Numbered from the stretch's first letter, positions 9,645 to 22,777 are shown. The stretch is 64,000 nucleotides of DNA from Taxillus chinensis (GCA_023512835.1 CM042090.1:53679365-53743364); one strand, 5' to 3'. Made by a program: numbers and translations. The notes: a model not told the origin generated them from the sequence alone.

Positions 9645-11871
9645 TGTCATCACTGGTTTTCGTCCGGGCTCTTTTGGGGTGAGCTCAAACTAAACCAATG
9701 GTGAGAAAATTTAAAGTCACCACCAACTGTTTTTGGGGTACAGTCGGATACCCTCTACTTTGAGTAGTTTTAAGTGTATGGTCAGCGTTATCAGAGATGG
9801 GTTCGGGAGTTGGTTACGTGTAGGGAAGGATTAGCATCCCTACAGCGCCCTTTCGGTATCTAATTTAGGAGGAGGAGGAGGTTTTATTTTATTTATACTG
9901 CCATGACTGGGCTAAGTTAAAAAGTTTGTGATTTTTATTTGGCTAAGTTATTTATTAAAGTCAAGGTTAAAATGGATTTATCCTAAATTTCTAAAGGGAA
10001 TCCTAAAGGTTTTGGATTTTTGAAGGGGATAATGAGATCCTAGGGATTGGTTTGTTTTTTGGTTTTGCTCTTGAAAATTGAAAATCCTAAAAAATATTTG
10101 TTTATTTTTCCCCCTTTTTTGGTTTGGGTTAGAACATGCATTTTGTGTTTGTTTTTCTATATTTTTTTGTTGTTTTTTTTGTTGTTTTTTTGTTTTTTGT
10201 TGGAAGACGTTTGGAAAACATTTTATGAAAACATTTTCAAAACATGTTGTTGAAGAGATTTTTTTTAAAAAAACATTTTATTAAAAAAACGTTTTGTTTT
10301 TTTTGTTTGTTTTTCTGTTTTGTTTTGTTTTTTGTTTGTTTGTTTGTTTTTTTTTTTGTTTGTTGTTTTTTGTTTGTTGTTTTTTTTGTTTTAGAAATTG
10401 AAGTACCAACTTTGGTTTTCTTCCTCTCTTTTTTTTTTGTTTTGTGAACCCAAAATCTTAAAGCCAATTTAGAAACATATGCATGAAAATAAAAACGTGG
10501 AGTGTGTGATTATGGCATCCACAAAAGAAAAAGAAAATCACTCTTTTTTTTTCTCTTTTTTTTTTCATGTTCTCCCTCTGCTCTCTCCTTTTTCTTTTTT
10601 GTTTTCCCTTTCTTTTTACTATACTTTACATATTACAACATACACATAGGAAGAAATGCAGGAAAATACAATGAAAAAGGTTGAAAAGCAATTACATCAA
10701 ATATAGATAAGCTAAAAAAACGAAAATTAGAAAAAATGCTAAAACAAAAATTACACCAAATATAGATAAACTGAAAAAAAGTATTGAAAAGATAAGGGCT
10801 GAACCGACTTTGAAGCTTGCAACACCAATCTTCTGTTTGAACTCCTATCGGCGCTGATAATCACTTGCTTAGAACCAACAAAATCTGACAGGGAGGTTTG
10901 CGAGGGGGATTTCTTGGTATTTGAAAAGTGGAGTGATGTATTTTCTGGGTTTGAGTTTTTTGATGACTGGAAATAAGGAGGGTAGGCGTGAGAAATAGGG
11001 GATTGGAAAGGGATTAGTGTCTATTATGTTTTTTGCTTGCTGAACACGTAGAAAAAAAAGTGCTGAAGTTGGGGCCGTTTTTTGTGTTTTTCCTTGCTAA
11101 AAAAAAAGCTGGCATGAGTGGAGGGAAAGAGGATGAAGGGGTGATGTTGATTGCAGAAAACTGGGCGTTTAATCTGAGAAGATGAGGCTGGGGCGTTTCT
11201 CTCCTTTCTTTCTTCTTCAATGATCTCTCTCTTCCTTTTTCTCAATGATCTCTCTCTTTTTTTTTCTTTCTTTTGCTGTTTTTCTGCACTGGAATGATGG
11301 AGGGTTCCCTCTTCCTCTTTTTTTGATGGCTCTCTTCAACGAAAACCCAACCTCTCTCCTTTTTTTTTTTAAAACTTTTTTTTTAACTTTTAATTACCTT
11401 TTTACCCCCACCAAAAATGCAAAAATGGATAACCTTCCAGGAATTGTTTGGGGAGATCCGTATTCGCCTACATAGGCATTTTGAAGAGTTTCACATGATC
11501 ACTTTTGCGGTCAGTTTGACCAGGGGCATTGACTGTCTTTTGGCGAGTTTGACTTTTTCCAACGAAAGTTGTTTTGGCCATAACTTCTTCATTTTAAGTC
11601 CGATTTGAGCTCGGTCAAGTGCGTTGGTCTCCAATTTTCATCTTCCATCACCTGGTGTTAGTCTTGGGGCGCTTCAAGGACTTGTAGCAAAAGTCATTAA
11701 TTTTGAACTCCCCCAACCGTGTCAATTGTATCCATCTCGTGCAGATTGGGGTAGACCATTCCTTGGAAGTATGGGATCATTGTGGACCTGTTCAACAAGG
11801 TATATGGCATGGGCAGAAAGGTATATCAAATGGAATTAGTATGTCCAACCCGGACAAAATAGGGTCCTACA
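9645..11871 (-). repeat. Element 4: 3' LTR (left copy)
   Basis: The bounds come from comparison with the right copy: both begin TGTCATCACTGGTTTTCG and end AAAATAGGGTCCTACA. Length is 2,227 bp against 2,240 bp for the right copy once element 5 and one duplication copy are removed. On the sense strand the purine-rich AAAGAGGGGTAGC ends at 11872, just before the LTR, and is a good polypurine tract. The LTR contains a low-complexity T/G tract (10129-10440, runs of TTTG and T) whose length differs from the right copy. The frames rich in Phe or Lys across it are not genes. Confidence 0.9.
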
Positions 11872-12109
11872 GCTACCCCTCTTTGTGCACTGTTTGTATA
11901 CAAACAGCGTACAAAGATAAAAGGGAGTCATTTTGGACGGGTTGGAGCATTTACCTGACTTACCTAGAGGAAGAAGTGCGACGGTTGGGCTTGTCCCCGA
12001 GAGGGAAAAGGGGTTTCACAGGCCGGTGTGCTTGGATAATACCTTGATGAGGCATCTAAGGCCGTTTGATACCGGAGATTGAAAGCCTACAACAAGGACA
12101 GGTTTGAAC

Positions 12110-12805
12110 TGAAAAAGAGAAAAGGCCCACAACAATGATGGGCGTGAACTAAAAGTTGAAAGGCCCACAGCAACGATAGGCTCGAATTAAAAAATAGAAA
12201 AAGGCCCACAACAATGATGGGCTTGAATTAAAAACTGAAAGGCCCACGGCAACGATATGCTCGAATTGAAAAATGGAAAAAGACCCACAACAATGATGGG
12301 CTTGAATTGAAAACTGAAAGGCCCACAGCAACGATAGGCTCGAATTAAAAATGGAAAAAGGCCCACAACAATGATGGGCTTGAATTGAAAACGGATAGCC
12401 CACAGCAACGATAGGCTTAAAGTGAAAACGGGAAAGCCCACAGCAACGATAGGCTTAAAGTGAAAATGGAAAAGCCCACAGCAACGATAGGCTTAAACGG
12501 AAAAATGAAAGGCCCACTGCAACGATAGGCTTGAATTGAAAATGGAAAGCTCACAGCAACGATAGGCTTAAAGTGAAAATGTGAAAGCCCACAACAACGA
12601 TAGGCTTGAATTGAAAATGGAAAGCCCACAGCAACGATAGGCTTAAATTAAAAATGGAAAAGCCCACAGCAATGTTAGGCTTAAACTGAAAAATAGAAAG
12701 CCCTACAGCAACGATAGGCTTGAATTGACAACGGAAAGCCCACAACAACGATAGGCTTAAATTGAAAATGGAAAGCCCACATCAACGATAGACTTATACT
12801 GGAAA
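12110..12805 (-). repeat. Element 4: 38-bp minisatellite in the 3' UTR
   Basis: The units read approximately AAAGCCCACAGCAACGATAG then GCTTAAAGTGAAAATGG. The phrase CCCACAGCAAC at 12437 and 12475 gives 38 bp, and about 18 units are present. It lies between the end of integrase (14024) and the 3' LTR (11871). Plant Tat/Ogre elements are known to have a hypervariable 3' UTR that builds tandem repeats and can seed satellites. Frames rich in LLWAF and AHHCCG here are repeat translations. Confidence 0.9.
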
Positions 12806-14023
12806 GACTTGTTGGAGACATCAATTGGTATTTGGGGAAACGCTTTAAGGAATTGGTGAGTTTGGGAAGTAACCCAATTTAAGCTCCCTCTACGAGTTCA
12901 CTCAAGGAGATCGCTCTACGAGGTGACCCAAAATGAGAAAAGTTTGTCGATTGCCGAAAGGGATGCGTTTAGAGCTTGGGGAAATTGCAAAGGAAGAGTT
13001 GTACAGTTAAAGAAAGCTAGGATAGCTTGAAGAGAAGTTTGCTGAATATGAGCTCCTAGGATCTCCAGAGGCAGCAACATTCCTGTAATTACAGAGTATA
13101 TAATGTATGCCAATGATGCATGGAATGCAATGTGCTGTATGCAGAGATGCATATACCTCAACTTGTGGTGAAATATGATGCAATGTGATGCTATGCGACG
13201 TATGCATTGAATGCCACGTGATGTATTACTGAGGGTTTAACCAGGGCTAGAGATCTATCTCAATGTTGTTGGAGTGGTTGGCTAACATTCAACCTGTTAG
13301 GGAACAACGTTCTCTTTGGATGGAAAGTCTGTCCTGTCTTTGCTTGGGAACTCCCTGTTGTGCATGAAGGGTATGTTAAATTTCGCTTCGCCATATTGAG
13401 GAGCTTGATTTGACAGCCTCTCTGGGGATAGTGATATCTTATGGAGATATGAGTACTCCGAGTTGGGGGCTTTAAGTTGTTTGGGGATTTTGAGCTTGGC
13501 CCTACTCATAAGGCAATGCTAGAAGAGCTTACTGGGGATTTAAGATGTTCTACTTGAATGTGAAATGAAAACGATGTAACATGATTAAAGAGATAAAAAA
13601 GATTTTTGCTGGTTTAATTCCACAAAACATGTTTATATCATAAAAAGTGTCCTATTGTCATAATCTGATAAATAGAATCGCAAGTCTTTAAAAGCATAAT
13701 GTACAAATTTGATTCGAGCGTGCTGCAGGTTTGACCAAGTCTTCCACTGTTTGCAGTCGTTGTTTTTGGATGATGTTGCCTCTACTGCTTGGACCCCATT
13801 TGTTGTGGTCCTGATTCTTTCAGATTCTGACTGATTCCACCCTTCAAGATTTATTGTTGGCTTTGTATTTTACCCTTGGCGCCCTTTCGGGTTTTCACCA
13901 AGTCCGCCTTTGTTTTCTTTTTTGTCTTTTGTTGGAGCTTTGTATTTTACCCTTGATGCCCTTTTGGGTTTTCACCAAGTCCGCTCATTACAGGAATGAG
14001 AATCTTGTTGGGAGACATGAGAG
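12806..14023 (-). other. Element 4: remainder of the 3' UTR
   Basis: No convincing gene. A direct duplication of about 60-75 bp lies at about 13853-13913 and 13930-13985, sharing TTTGTATTTTACCCTTG and GGGTTTTCACCAAGTCCG. A short ATGCAATG-rich patch lies at 13090-13220. Confidence 0.5.
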
Positions 14024-17000
14024 TTAAGCATAAAACTTTTTGACGGCGTCACTATTTACTGGATTAGGAAGCTCATCACCGTCCATTTTGCCAAGGATCA
14101 ATGCGCCTCCCGAGAACGCTTTTTTCACAACATATGGGCCTTCATAATTGGGAGTCCACTTTCCTCGATGGTCATGCTGGATTGGCAAGATCTTCTTGAG
14201 GACAAGATCACCCTCTTGAAAGCTTCTGGGCTTCACCTTTTTATTATAATTCTTCATCATTCTCTCGTTGATACAACTTGTCCTCTCGCAAACTGCTGCC
14301 AGGCGCTTGCCCTCAATTAAATTCAACTGCTCATAACGACTTTGGGCCCATTCTGCTTCTTCGAGCTGAGTATCCTTAAGTACTCGGAGGGAAGGTATCT
14401 CCACTTCGACCGGTAGGACTGCTTCCATGCCATAGACCAAAGAAAATGGAGTTGCCCCAGTCGATGTACGCACTGAGGTACGATAAGCATGCAAAGCGTA
14501 AGGTAGCTTCTCGTGCCAATCTTTGTACGTTTCGGTCATCTTTCTGATAATGTTCTTGATGTTCTTGTTGGCTGCCTCGACTGCTCCATTCATCTTTGGG
14601 CGATAGGGGGTCGAGTTGCGGTGTTGAATTTTGTATGTTTCGCATAACCTCCCTATCATCCGGCTGTTCAAATTGGCAGCATTGTCCGTTATGATCTGCT
14701 CGGGAAGACCATATCGGCATATGATGTTGTTCCGTATAAATCGAAGTACCACGGCCTTGTGTGACATTAGCGTATGATGCTGCTTCTACCCACTTGATGA
14801 AGTAATCAATGGCTACCAAAATGAAACGATGACCATTAGACGCTTTTGGAGATATTAGTCCGATAACGTCAATGCCCCAAAGTGAGAACGGCCACGGGGA
14901 GACCATCACGTGTAGTTTTGACGGCGGTACTTGAATCTTGTCGCCATAAATTTGACACTTGAGGCATTTGCGCACATATTCAATGCAATCTTTTTCCATG
15001 GTGACCCAATAATAGCCCATTCGCATGATTTGTCTTGTTAATGCATGTCCGTTTGCATGTGAACCACATTCCCCTTCGTGCACTTCTTTCATGATTTGTG
15101 TTGATTCTTCTTTTGCCACACACCGCAATAGCACCATGTCGTGGTTTCTTTTATACAGAATTGAGCCATCAATATAATAGTTGGACGCTGACCTTCGGAT
15201 ATTTCTTTTATCAGATTCAGTGGCCTCTGCTGGGTATTCTTGCTTAAGCAAATATTGTTTGACGTCCTCAAACCAAGCTTTTTCTTCAGTATGTCCTTCA
15301 ATGGCCATGCAATGTGCAGGAACATCTTGTATACAGATATCGAAAGACTGAACTTCCAACTTTGTGTCTAGTCGAATGAGGGAGGCTAGAGTTGCCAGCG
15401 CGTCAGGGAGCTGGTTGCATTCCCTGGGCATATGCTCAAATGTGATGTCTTCGAAATGCTTGGCTAACTCTGCAACGTGCTTCTGATATGAGATTAATTT
15501 GTGGTTTCGAGTCTCCCATTCACCCCTTACTTGAAAAATGATGAGTGCCGAATCACCGAACACTCGTAATTTTTTGATTCCTTTGTGAATGGCTTCTTGA
15601 AGTCCCATCACACAAGCCTCATACTTTGCCACATTGTTTGTACAAGGGAAGGTTAGCTTCGCCGCCATGGGGAAATGTTCGCCTTTTGGGGATATCAGGA
15701 TGGCCCCAACACCGTGACCTAAGAGACTAGAGGCTCCATCGAACCATATCGTCCATATGTCTGATACTTCGGCCGAAATGATGTTAATGTGCTCATCTGG
15801 GAAGCCAATAGTCATGGGCTCAAAGTCTTCCAGCGCTCTATCTGCCAGATAGTCGGCTATCGCACTTCCTTTTATGGCTTTTTGAGGTACGTAGATGATA
15901 TCGTACTCCGATAGGATCAACTGCCATTTGGCGATTCTTCCAGAAATAGATGGTTTTTCCAAGAGATATTTGAGCGGATCATGCCTTGAAATCAGCCAAG
16001 TAGTATGATAAAGGGTGTATTGCCTCAATCTTCTTGTTATCCAGACAAGAGCACAGCACGTCTTCTCCAAGGGCGTGTAATTTTCTTCATTGATGGTGAA
16101 CTTCTTGCTGAGGTAATAAATGGCCTGCTCCTTCTTGCCTGTAGAGTCGTGTTGCCCCAAGACACAACCCATCGCTGACTCTTGAACGGTCAAGTATAAG
16201 ATCAGAGGTCTATCCGGTACCGATGGGACCAGAATGGGTGGATTAGACAGATATTGTTTGATCTTGTCAAAAGCTTCTTGACATTTGTCATTCCAAATTT
16301 CTGGGTTGTTCTTTCGTAAAGTCTTGAAAATGGGTTCACACGTGGCTGTCAGCTGGGAAATAAATCGGGCAATATAATTCAGTCGCCCTAGGAATCCTCT
16401 AACCTCCTTGATGGTCCGTGGGGGCGGCATCTCTTGGATAGCTCGAACTTTATCTGGATCGATTTCCACTCCTTTTTGGCTCACAATGAAGCCCAACAGT
16501 TTTCCCGACATGGCTCCGAAAGTGCACTTTTCGGGGTTCAATTTTAGTTGATATTTTCGTAGCCTGTTGAAGAGCTTGCGGAGTACTTCGATATGATCTT
16601 CAGTGCTTCGAGATTTGGCTATCATGTCGTCCACATATACCTCGACTTCTTTATGCATCATGTCGTGGAATAGGGTCACCATGGCTCGCTGATAGGTTGC
16701 CCCTGCATTCCTCAGGCCAAAAGGCATCACGTTATAGCAAAAGGTGCCCCAAAGTGTCGTGAATGTGGTCCTCTCTTTGTGTTCGGGGGCCATACGAATT
16801 TGATTATAGCCCGAGAAACCATCCATGAAGGAGAATAGGGCATGTTTTGCTGTATTATCCACTAAGGTATCAATATGAGGAAGCGGGAAGTTGTCTTTCG
16901 GACTGGCCCAATTTAGATCTCTATAGTCGACACACATGCGTACTTTGCCTCCTTTCTTTGGTACTGGTACAACATTAGCGACCCATTCTGGATAGTGGGA

Positions 17001-17487
17001 GACACTTAGGAAACCTGCATCCCATTGCTTTTTGACTTCTTCTTTAATCTTTAGTATCATCTCTGGCCTCATTCTTCGCAATTTCTGCTGTACTGGCTTG
17101 CACTCTGGCTTCATGGGTATGTGATGTTGCACTATATCTATGTCTAACCCGGGCATATCTTGGTATGACCATGCAAAAATGTCGATGTAGCTTCTTAACA
17201 GCTCGATTAACTTCGTCCTGATGTCGGTAGCTATCAAAGACCCCACCCTCAATTCTTTTGGTTTGGCTGTCGTCCCCAAATTCACTGTTTCTACTGGGTC
17301 TTCACTTGGAACAGATAAACGGTCTTCCCTTTCCAATAGGCGTATAATCTCCCCTGGTAGCTCAGGTGTCTCTTCTATCTCATTCTCATCGCCTTCAAAC
17401 ACGGGCTGCTCCCGGTTTGGACTTTGGTCAAACCTTTGGCATCTCGTTTCGCTTTCGCATACTATGTTTTCATTGACATTGTGATAC
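14024..17487 (-). pseudogene. pol: Element 4: pol exon 2 (RT, RNase H, archaeal RNase H, integrase), one frameshift
   Basis: One frame runs from 17487 to about 14766. Domains in order: RT, with PLPHIDTLVD and the catalytic YVDD at 16626-16637; the gypsy RNase H, with AIYYLSKKFT; a second archaeal-type RNase H, with WFDGASS, VAKYEACVMG, FGDSAL and PDALATLA, the four acidic positions expected; then integrase, with an HHCC-type zinc region (GSHANGH ... CLKCQ) and the first catalytic Asp in WGIDVIG. The remainder of integrase, including IITDNAANLNS and the Glu in NGAVEAANKN, is in another frame at 14767-14024, so a small indel near 14766 breaks the core. The dual RNase H places it in the Tat group. 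The protein copies RNA into DNA and inserts it. No chromodomain is seen at the C-terminus. Confidence 0.9.
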
Positions 17488-17662
17488 CTGTTTATAAGAG
17501 AATGACAAGTTGGTAACCAAATATGATATGCATATGTGATGAATGGAATGCACCATGAAAGATTTGAAAAACACATTTTATTGGAAGGTTTAAGGAAAAA
17601 CAAATGTTCACAGCTTCAAAGTACATAGAATACATTAAACCCCAGCGACCCGTAAGCATTAC
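17488..17662 (-). other. Element 4: predicted spliceosomal intron between protease and RT exons
   Basis: On the minus strand the donor is ATAAT|GTAATGC and the acceptor is CTTATAAACAG|GTATCAC, giving a 175-bp GT-AG intron. A stop codon lies at the donor, so the upstream frame cannot read through unspliced. Joining at these sites keeps the upstream and downstream frames in register. Element 7 has the same arrangement at 48137-48325. Ogre elements are known to have an intron at this place. No RNA evidence is available here. Confidence 0.75.
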
Positions 17663-18720
17663 ATTATGGGGAGGTCCAGGCTGGTCCAATTGTTCAATGG
17701 CTGGTTGGGATCCTCTCGCACTAAATGAACCATCTCGCTTGGTGCATGCTCATTTGTGTCTAATACGGCTACAGTCCCCGTCCTGGGCTCAGGTTGGCTC
17801 TTATGGATAAACCCTCCACTCCGGAATGTAACATTCAAAGGGGGAAAGCTTCTCCTTTCTTCTTGTATTGGCCTTTTCTGCAATCTTGCCATTCTGACTT
17901 CTCTCTTCTTGATAGCTTCCCTCTGTCTGTCAGCTTTTGTAGGGACGTAGCCTAGCCCAAACTTTTCGGTATTTTCTCGGATGGTCAGGGGTTTCTGAAT
18001 CCCTTGAGCTGTCAGGCCTAATCCTTGCCCCGGTTTGTACCCCTGTTTGATTATAGTGGCTGCAACCATTTTTGCTGCCTTCGAGAGATGATGGTCTGGG
18101 ACAGAAGCGACATTCACCATCTCAAAAGCCCGATAGGAGCATTCTGGCACATCTTCGTTGCTTTCAATATAAGGAACTGATGCCGGTTTGGTGACGAGGA
18201 AACTTGTCTCTCCAAAGATGCAGATGAGCTGGTTCCCCATTACAAACTTCATCTTCTGGTGGAGACTCGATGGCACCGCTCCTGCCATGTGGATTCAGGG
18301 TCTTCCCAACAAACAGCTGTAATATGGCGTGATGTCCATCACCTGAAATTCCACCGTAAAAGTAGTTGGCCCAATCATGAGTGGAATATCCAGAGTTCCC
18401 ACCACGTCACGCTTTCCTCCATCGAATGCCCGTACCTTCATCGTACGAGGACGCATATAGACGCGTCAATTGGAAGTTGCTACAGTATATGCAAGGGCAT
18501 AATGTTCAAGGCCGAGCCGTTGTCAATGAGTACGCGGGCTATGGTGTGCTCCTTGCATTTGACCGTGATGTGCAAAGCTTTTATATGTCCTTTCCCTTCT
18601 TGGGGTAGCTCGTCATCTCCAAAGCTAATGACGTTGTTCATGATGAGGTTATCGCGATTCCGTCAACATTTGCCACCGAGACGGTCGGAGGAACATAGGC
18701 TTGGCTTAGAACCTTCAAAG
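17663..18720 (-). pseudogene. pol: Element 4: protease remnant and G-patch-like exon
   Basis: The clean part (18288-17663) contains a G-patch-like motif, QGYKPGQGLGLTAQG, followed by a basic stretch (ADRQREAIKKREVRMARL). It ends at the intron donor. Upstream, 18288-18720 corresponds by comparison with element 7 (49331-48906) to the aspartic protease, but here it is shifted between frames and the active-site region cannot be read in one frame. In the Tat/Ogre group a G-patch often follows the protease and may bind RNA. Confidence 0.75.
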
Positions 18721-20121
18721 TTGCTTCCGGTGAGTTTGGGAATCCATCATTAATGAGAGCAAGGAGATGCGAGCCGGTTGCCGACTTAATTGATCCACAA
18801 TATTATACTCGCTCTGCTTCATGAGTTTCAGAAATTCTGTGGTTTCTTCTTCAATGATCGGTGTTCCCTTCTTTGTTGCTTCCAGTGTAGGCTCAATGTC
18901 TTGTTCTACAGCTTTTTCTTTCCTTGCTTTGTCAACTATCTCAGGGGCGTAAGCCCGACCGCTCCTGGTCTTCTTTTCTGCTACTGCGGCTCCCTGAACT
19001 ACCTCATAGTTATAGTTCCACGGGACTGCATTATCCGTCTTGTAGGGGAAAGGGGCAGGCACCCGTATGGTGAGAGGTGTGATTCCATGAGGCGATGGCG
19101 GGATTTCCGGAGTCTTGACATTCAAGACAAGGGGGGTTGGCACCCATGACGGTGTGTATGACACGTCTCTTTGAATCATGTGGCTTTGACTGCCTATCTC
19201 TTCCGTGGAGAGTTCGATCATCCTTTGGTCCATGAGTTTTTGCACCACCTCAGAAAACTCAGTACATTCTGTGATGTCATGTCCCCGTGACATCTTGTGA
19301 TAAGGGCATTGTTTTTCCCCATCTGTTCCTTTCCCTGCCCTTGGGGTGTCTTTAGCCAGTATATATCCATGCTCCTATAACAGAGTAAACAAATACATTT
19401 TCTCCATTTGTACTTTAGAGAACCTTTCCCGCCGCCCTTCCTTCTCGATACTAGCAACATTGTTGGAGTGTTCTGGGAGAGGATTGTTGTTCACATTTGG
19501 TGTCCCCGGCCCCGTTGGAAAAATCCAGCCACTTTGCATCCTTTAATGCCTGAACCTTCCTTTTGAACGTTATACGGTTTTCGATATCATGTCCAGCTCC
19601 ACCTGCATGATATTCACACTGCATCCGGCTTGTACCAGGCCGGGGGAGGAGTCTTTATTTCTCCCAAGGGTATAGGGGTTACCATCCTTGCCTCTAAAAG
19701 CTTGGGGTATAGTTCGACATATGTCATTGGGATCGGGTCAAACTCTTGTCGTGGTCGACGAGAAGCCTGATTCGCTCCTGCTTGCTGGGTCGGGGCCCTT
19801 GGTTGCCCCTGTCCTTGGAATGCTGCTCATGGTCCTTCCTGAGTTGCTGGCCTTGATTGCTCTGGGTATGGCGCTCTCGGTTGAAATGAGTTAGGTACCA
19901 TTGAGTATGGAAATGGGACGCCTCCTTACGGCAGGTATGGCATGAATTGGGGAGATGGAGCAGGTGCAGCATAAGCAGCTACCGGTGACCCTCTGTAGCA
20001 CACTGCGCTTGGTAGAACATTGGTTGTATTGACTGGTGTGATGGGTATACCAAGTTGGTTTCATTTTCCTTCTTTTTCGCTGGTGGTTGAAACCGTTTTG
20101 ATGCCTCAGCTGCATCACCCT
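18715..20121 (-). pseudogene. Element 4: gag C-terminal and pre-protease region, fragmented
   Basis: The best block is 19293-18715, with SRGHDITECTEF (part of a Cys/His cluster also seen in element 7 as CLYHKTAYGHDLEEC), a Pro-rich linker, and EYNIVDQLSRQPARISLLSL, which is almost identical to the matching stretch of element 7. Between 19300 and 20120 the frame changes several times, and Gln/Pro-rich fragments can be followed only by comparison with 50686-49285. Confidence 0.65.
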
Positions 20122-21053
20122 TTAGCTTTCCTCCTTTAATTCCACTCTCCACACGTTCACCGGATGCAACCAAGTCGGAAACTCGTTGGAGACGTTACCG
20201 ATCAACTTCTCATAGTAGACACCTTTTAGCGTGTTGATAAAAAGGGTAGTGAGTTCTCTTTCGGTAAGAGGAGTTTGAACCTCCACAGCGGCCTCTCTCC
20301 ATCTTCGCGCATAATCTTTGAAATTCTCCTCGCATCCCTTTTCCAAGGACTGAAGGGTTAGTCGATCCAGCGCCAGCTCGGTGACATGTTTCTACTGTGC
20401 CAAGAAGGAAGTAGCTAATTCCTTCCATGTCTTAACGCGGTTTCCATTCAGTTGAAAGTACCAGCGAAGGGATGCCCCGGTTAGGCTCTCCTGGAAACAA
20501 TGCATGAGGAGCTTGTCTTCACCAGCATAAGTAGCCATCTTTTGACAATACATGGCCAGATGTGTCCTTGGACATCGGGTCCCGTTGAACTTTTCAAACT
20601 CTGGCATTTTGAATTTTGGCGGTAGCACCACCCCAGGGACTAAGCATAAGTCTTGCGGGCATAAGTCATGCCATAGCTGTCCATGCCTTCTACGGCTTTC
20701 AATCTTTCCTCGAGTCGGCGTAAAGCAGGAGACTCAATATTTTCCTGAGGAGCTGGGGAACCCACCACTTCCATTACATTTCTTGGTGTGGGCATAGTGA
20801 AATGAGTTTGATTTGGGGTTGGAGGTTGTGCCATAGCAGGATGGTATGTGGGTGCCTGGCTTGGAGCCAGGTTGGGTGACTGAACGGCCTCCTGTCCCTG
20901 CTCTTGATGGTGATTGATAGTTCCCCCTATCGGGGTTCTTCCTCTTTCCTCAGTTAATTTTGTGAGCATCTCCATGATTGCAGACATTTGCCCCTGTAGG
21001 GTTTGTTGTGACTGTTCCAACCCCATGAGTCTGTTCTCTATTTCTTCTGCCAT
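20122..21053 (-). pseudogene. gag: Element 4: gag
   Basis: The start ATG at 21053 gives AEEIENRLMGLEQSQQTLQG, a short coiled-coil-like N-terminus, followed by a Pro/Gln linker. The core retrotransposon gag domain follows in another frame from 20631: MPEFEKFNGTRCPRTHLAMY, FQESLTGASLRWYFQL, ALDRLTLQSLEKG and the FINTLKGVYYEKL helix region. Gag forms the particle that packages element RNA. A frame change near 20640 and a stop at 20392-20394 break it. It lies about 280 bp after ORF1 in sense order, the usual Tat/Ogre order. Confidence 0.85.
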
Positions 21054-21339
21054 TGGCTACGGTTGAGGTATTTGATTGCGCCGGGATCTGAGATTGTAAG
21101 AGTGCGTAATCCTGGAGGGAGGCTGTTACCCACCTGGGTACAAGGGAACTTTTATTTGATTTTTCATTTGATATGCGTGTATGCATGAATGTCTATGCAG
21201 AGGGTTAAGGAAACAAACAACTTTATTGCAAACCACACACAATACAAACACTTAATACAAACATGCAATACTGAAATGCCATGTAAAATGAAAGCTATCA
21301 CTACATGATCTTAAGGCATTCTTCCAGTCATCTCCTAAG

Positions 21340-22777
21340 GAGCACGGCACCTCTTTCTCTGGGGTGGTCGTTCACCTGCATCTTCCCGCTGCTTCATTAT
21401 GGTCGCGATCTATTTTTCCCTCAGCTACAACCTTTGAAGAGTTCCTTCTAGAGATGCTTCTAGCCTCTGGATCTGCTGGCTTAAAGTCTAATTCTCCTGG
21501 AGGATAGCCTTCATATCTGAAGTTAGCTGCGGCTTGTGTTGTGCCCTCCAAGATATGTATGCTGGGTAAACACCAGGTTCTGAACTGTTGGGTTGGATCT
21601 TGTGTGGTGTGGACCATGCTTGATACATCTTCTTGCCTTCTTCTGTGAGCATGGTTCTGCTGTAAGTGAAGTCACACTCTTCCATGCCAAAGAGTACGGG
21701 AATAATCTGATGACGCCCCACTTGTCTTCCCACCTGCAGTGGTGCATATGCAGTTCCTTCCCAGGGACCTAAAAGTGGAACCTAATTGTAGTCCCCATAG
21801 CTATATGTCATGGAGACCACCGGCATCCAAGGAGTAGTCCAGGTAATGTCAGCTTCTGTGAGGTTCCCCAACTTCTTTTTCCAGCTTTCAAAGTCTTTTG
21901 GTAGGCTCCACTTGCTGAGCAGAATATCTAGTAGTGTTGTGGCTGGTACTTGATAAATAGCAGGGAAATGATGAACACCACAGGGGAAATGACCTTGCAA
22001 CCAAGTACATAGGAGAGGTAAGCACCCCATGAACTGTCCCGAGCCTTTACTCCTTAGGTAAGTAACAGATCAGATGGTTTCAGCCAAGATAGCAGGAGTA
22101 GGGTCACATCCTTTGAGCACCTGCTGGACCAAATCTACAATTGCCCCATCAATGTGGGCCGGTATCCTTGGGAAAATGACTAGCCCATATATAGCTAGTG
22201 TTAGCAATTTGTGTGCCTCCGCTTCCATTGCAGTTTGTGTTATTTCTTTGATTGTTGCCCATGGAAGATATTCGCGCCCACCGTAAGTTGTGACCGCCGG
22301 TGAGTCCCATACTGGCTTTCCCATAATCTCAGCAAAAGGCCCTTCGGCATGACCTTCTGGCTCTCGCGGATAGATTTTCATTTTGTTTTCCACGGGGATA
22401 TCCGATGAATCGTCATGTATTCTTCTATTGTGGGAACAAGATCTAGGGTCGTTGAAGTTGAAGCACCGCCGTCGAGGTTCCCAAAAATAAATGGCTGCCC
22501 CCAGCATATCCGTATCGTCCAGTAGCTCAGTTACATGGAGCAAATCCCCAAACTGTTGTATGTATATGCTTTTCCTTTCGTCTGACCACTGCTTCCATAT
22601 TGTCTGTACCTCCTTAGTGTAGTCCAACTAATCTTCTATGACAACATGTTCTGCTTTGTAGGCCTCTCCTGGCGGGAAATCTCCAAGGCGAAGTTGAATG
22701 TCTCCTGATGCTTGGGCCACTACTGTGACAGTCTCCTTGTCCTGAAGGCCTTTTAGGAGATGACTGAAAGTTGCCAT
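21340..22777 (-). pseudogene. Element 4: extra ORF1 upstream of gag (DUF7745-like)
   Basis: A start ATG at 22777-22775 opens a frame interrupted by an in-frame TAG at 22630-22628 and further stops near 22068, 21780 and 21487. Recognisable parts include FGDLLHVTELLDDTDMLGAA, YFWEPRRRCFNFND, YGLVIFPRIPAHIDG and VPATTLLDILLSKWSLP. All have clear equivalents in element 7 (53425-51891), and the set resembles the plant DUF7745 family found as ORF1 of Ogre-like elements. Function is unknown. The decay is by stops in an otherwise well-kept reading frame. Confidence 0.65.

Noticed and set aside
10047..10684. Phe/Leu-rich or Lys-rich membrane-like ORFs, and their copies at 23789-24457
   Set aside because: They come from T-rich and TTTG low-complexity tracts in the element 4 LTRs, and each is present once per LTR copy with different lengths.
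12110..12805. CRISPR-like array or Cys/Trp-rich repeat proteins on the minus strand
   Set aside because: 38-bp repeats without spacers between integrase and LTR of element 4. Every frame is open by chance of the repeat and none has a start, domain or flanking gene.
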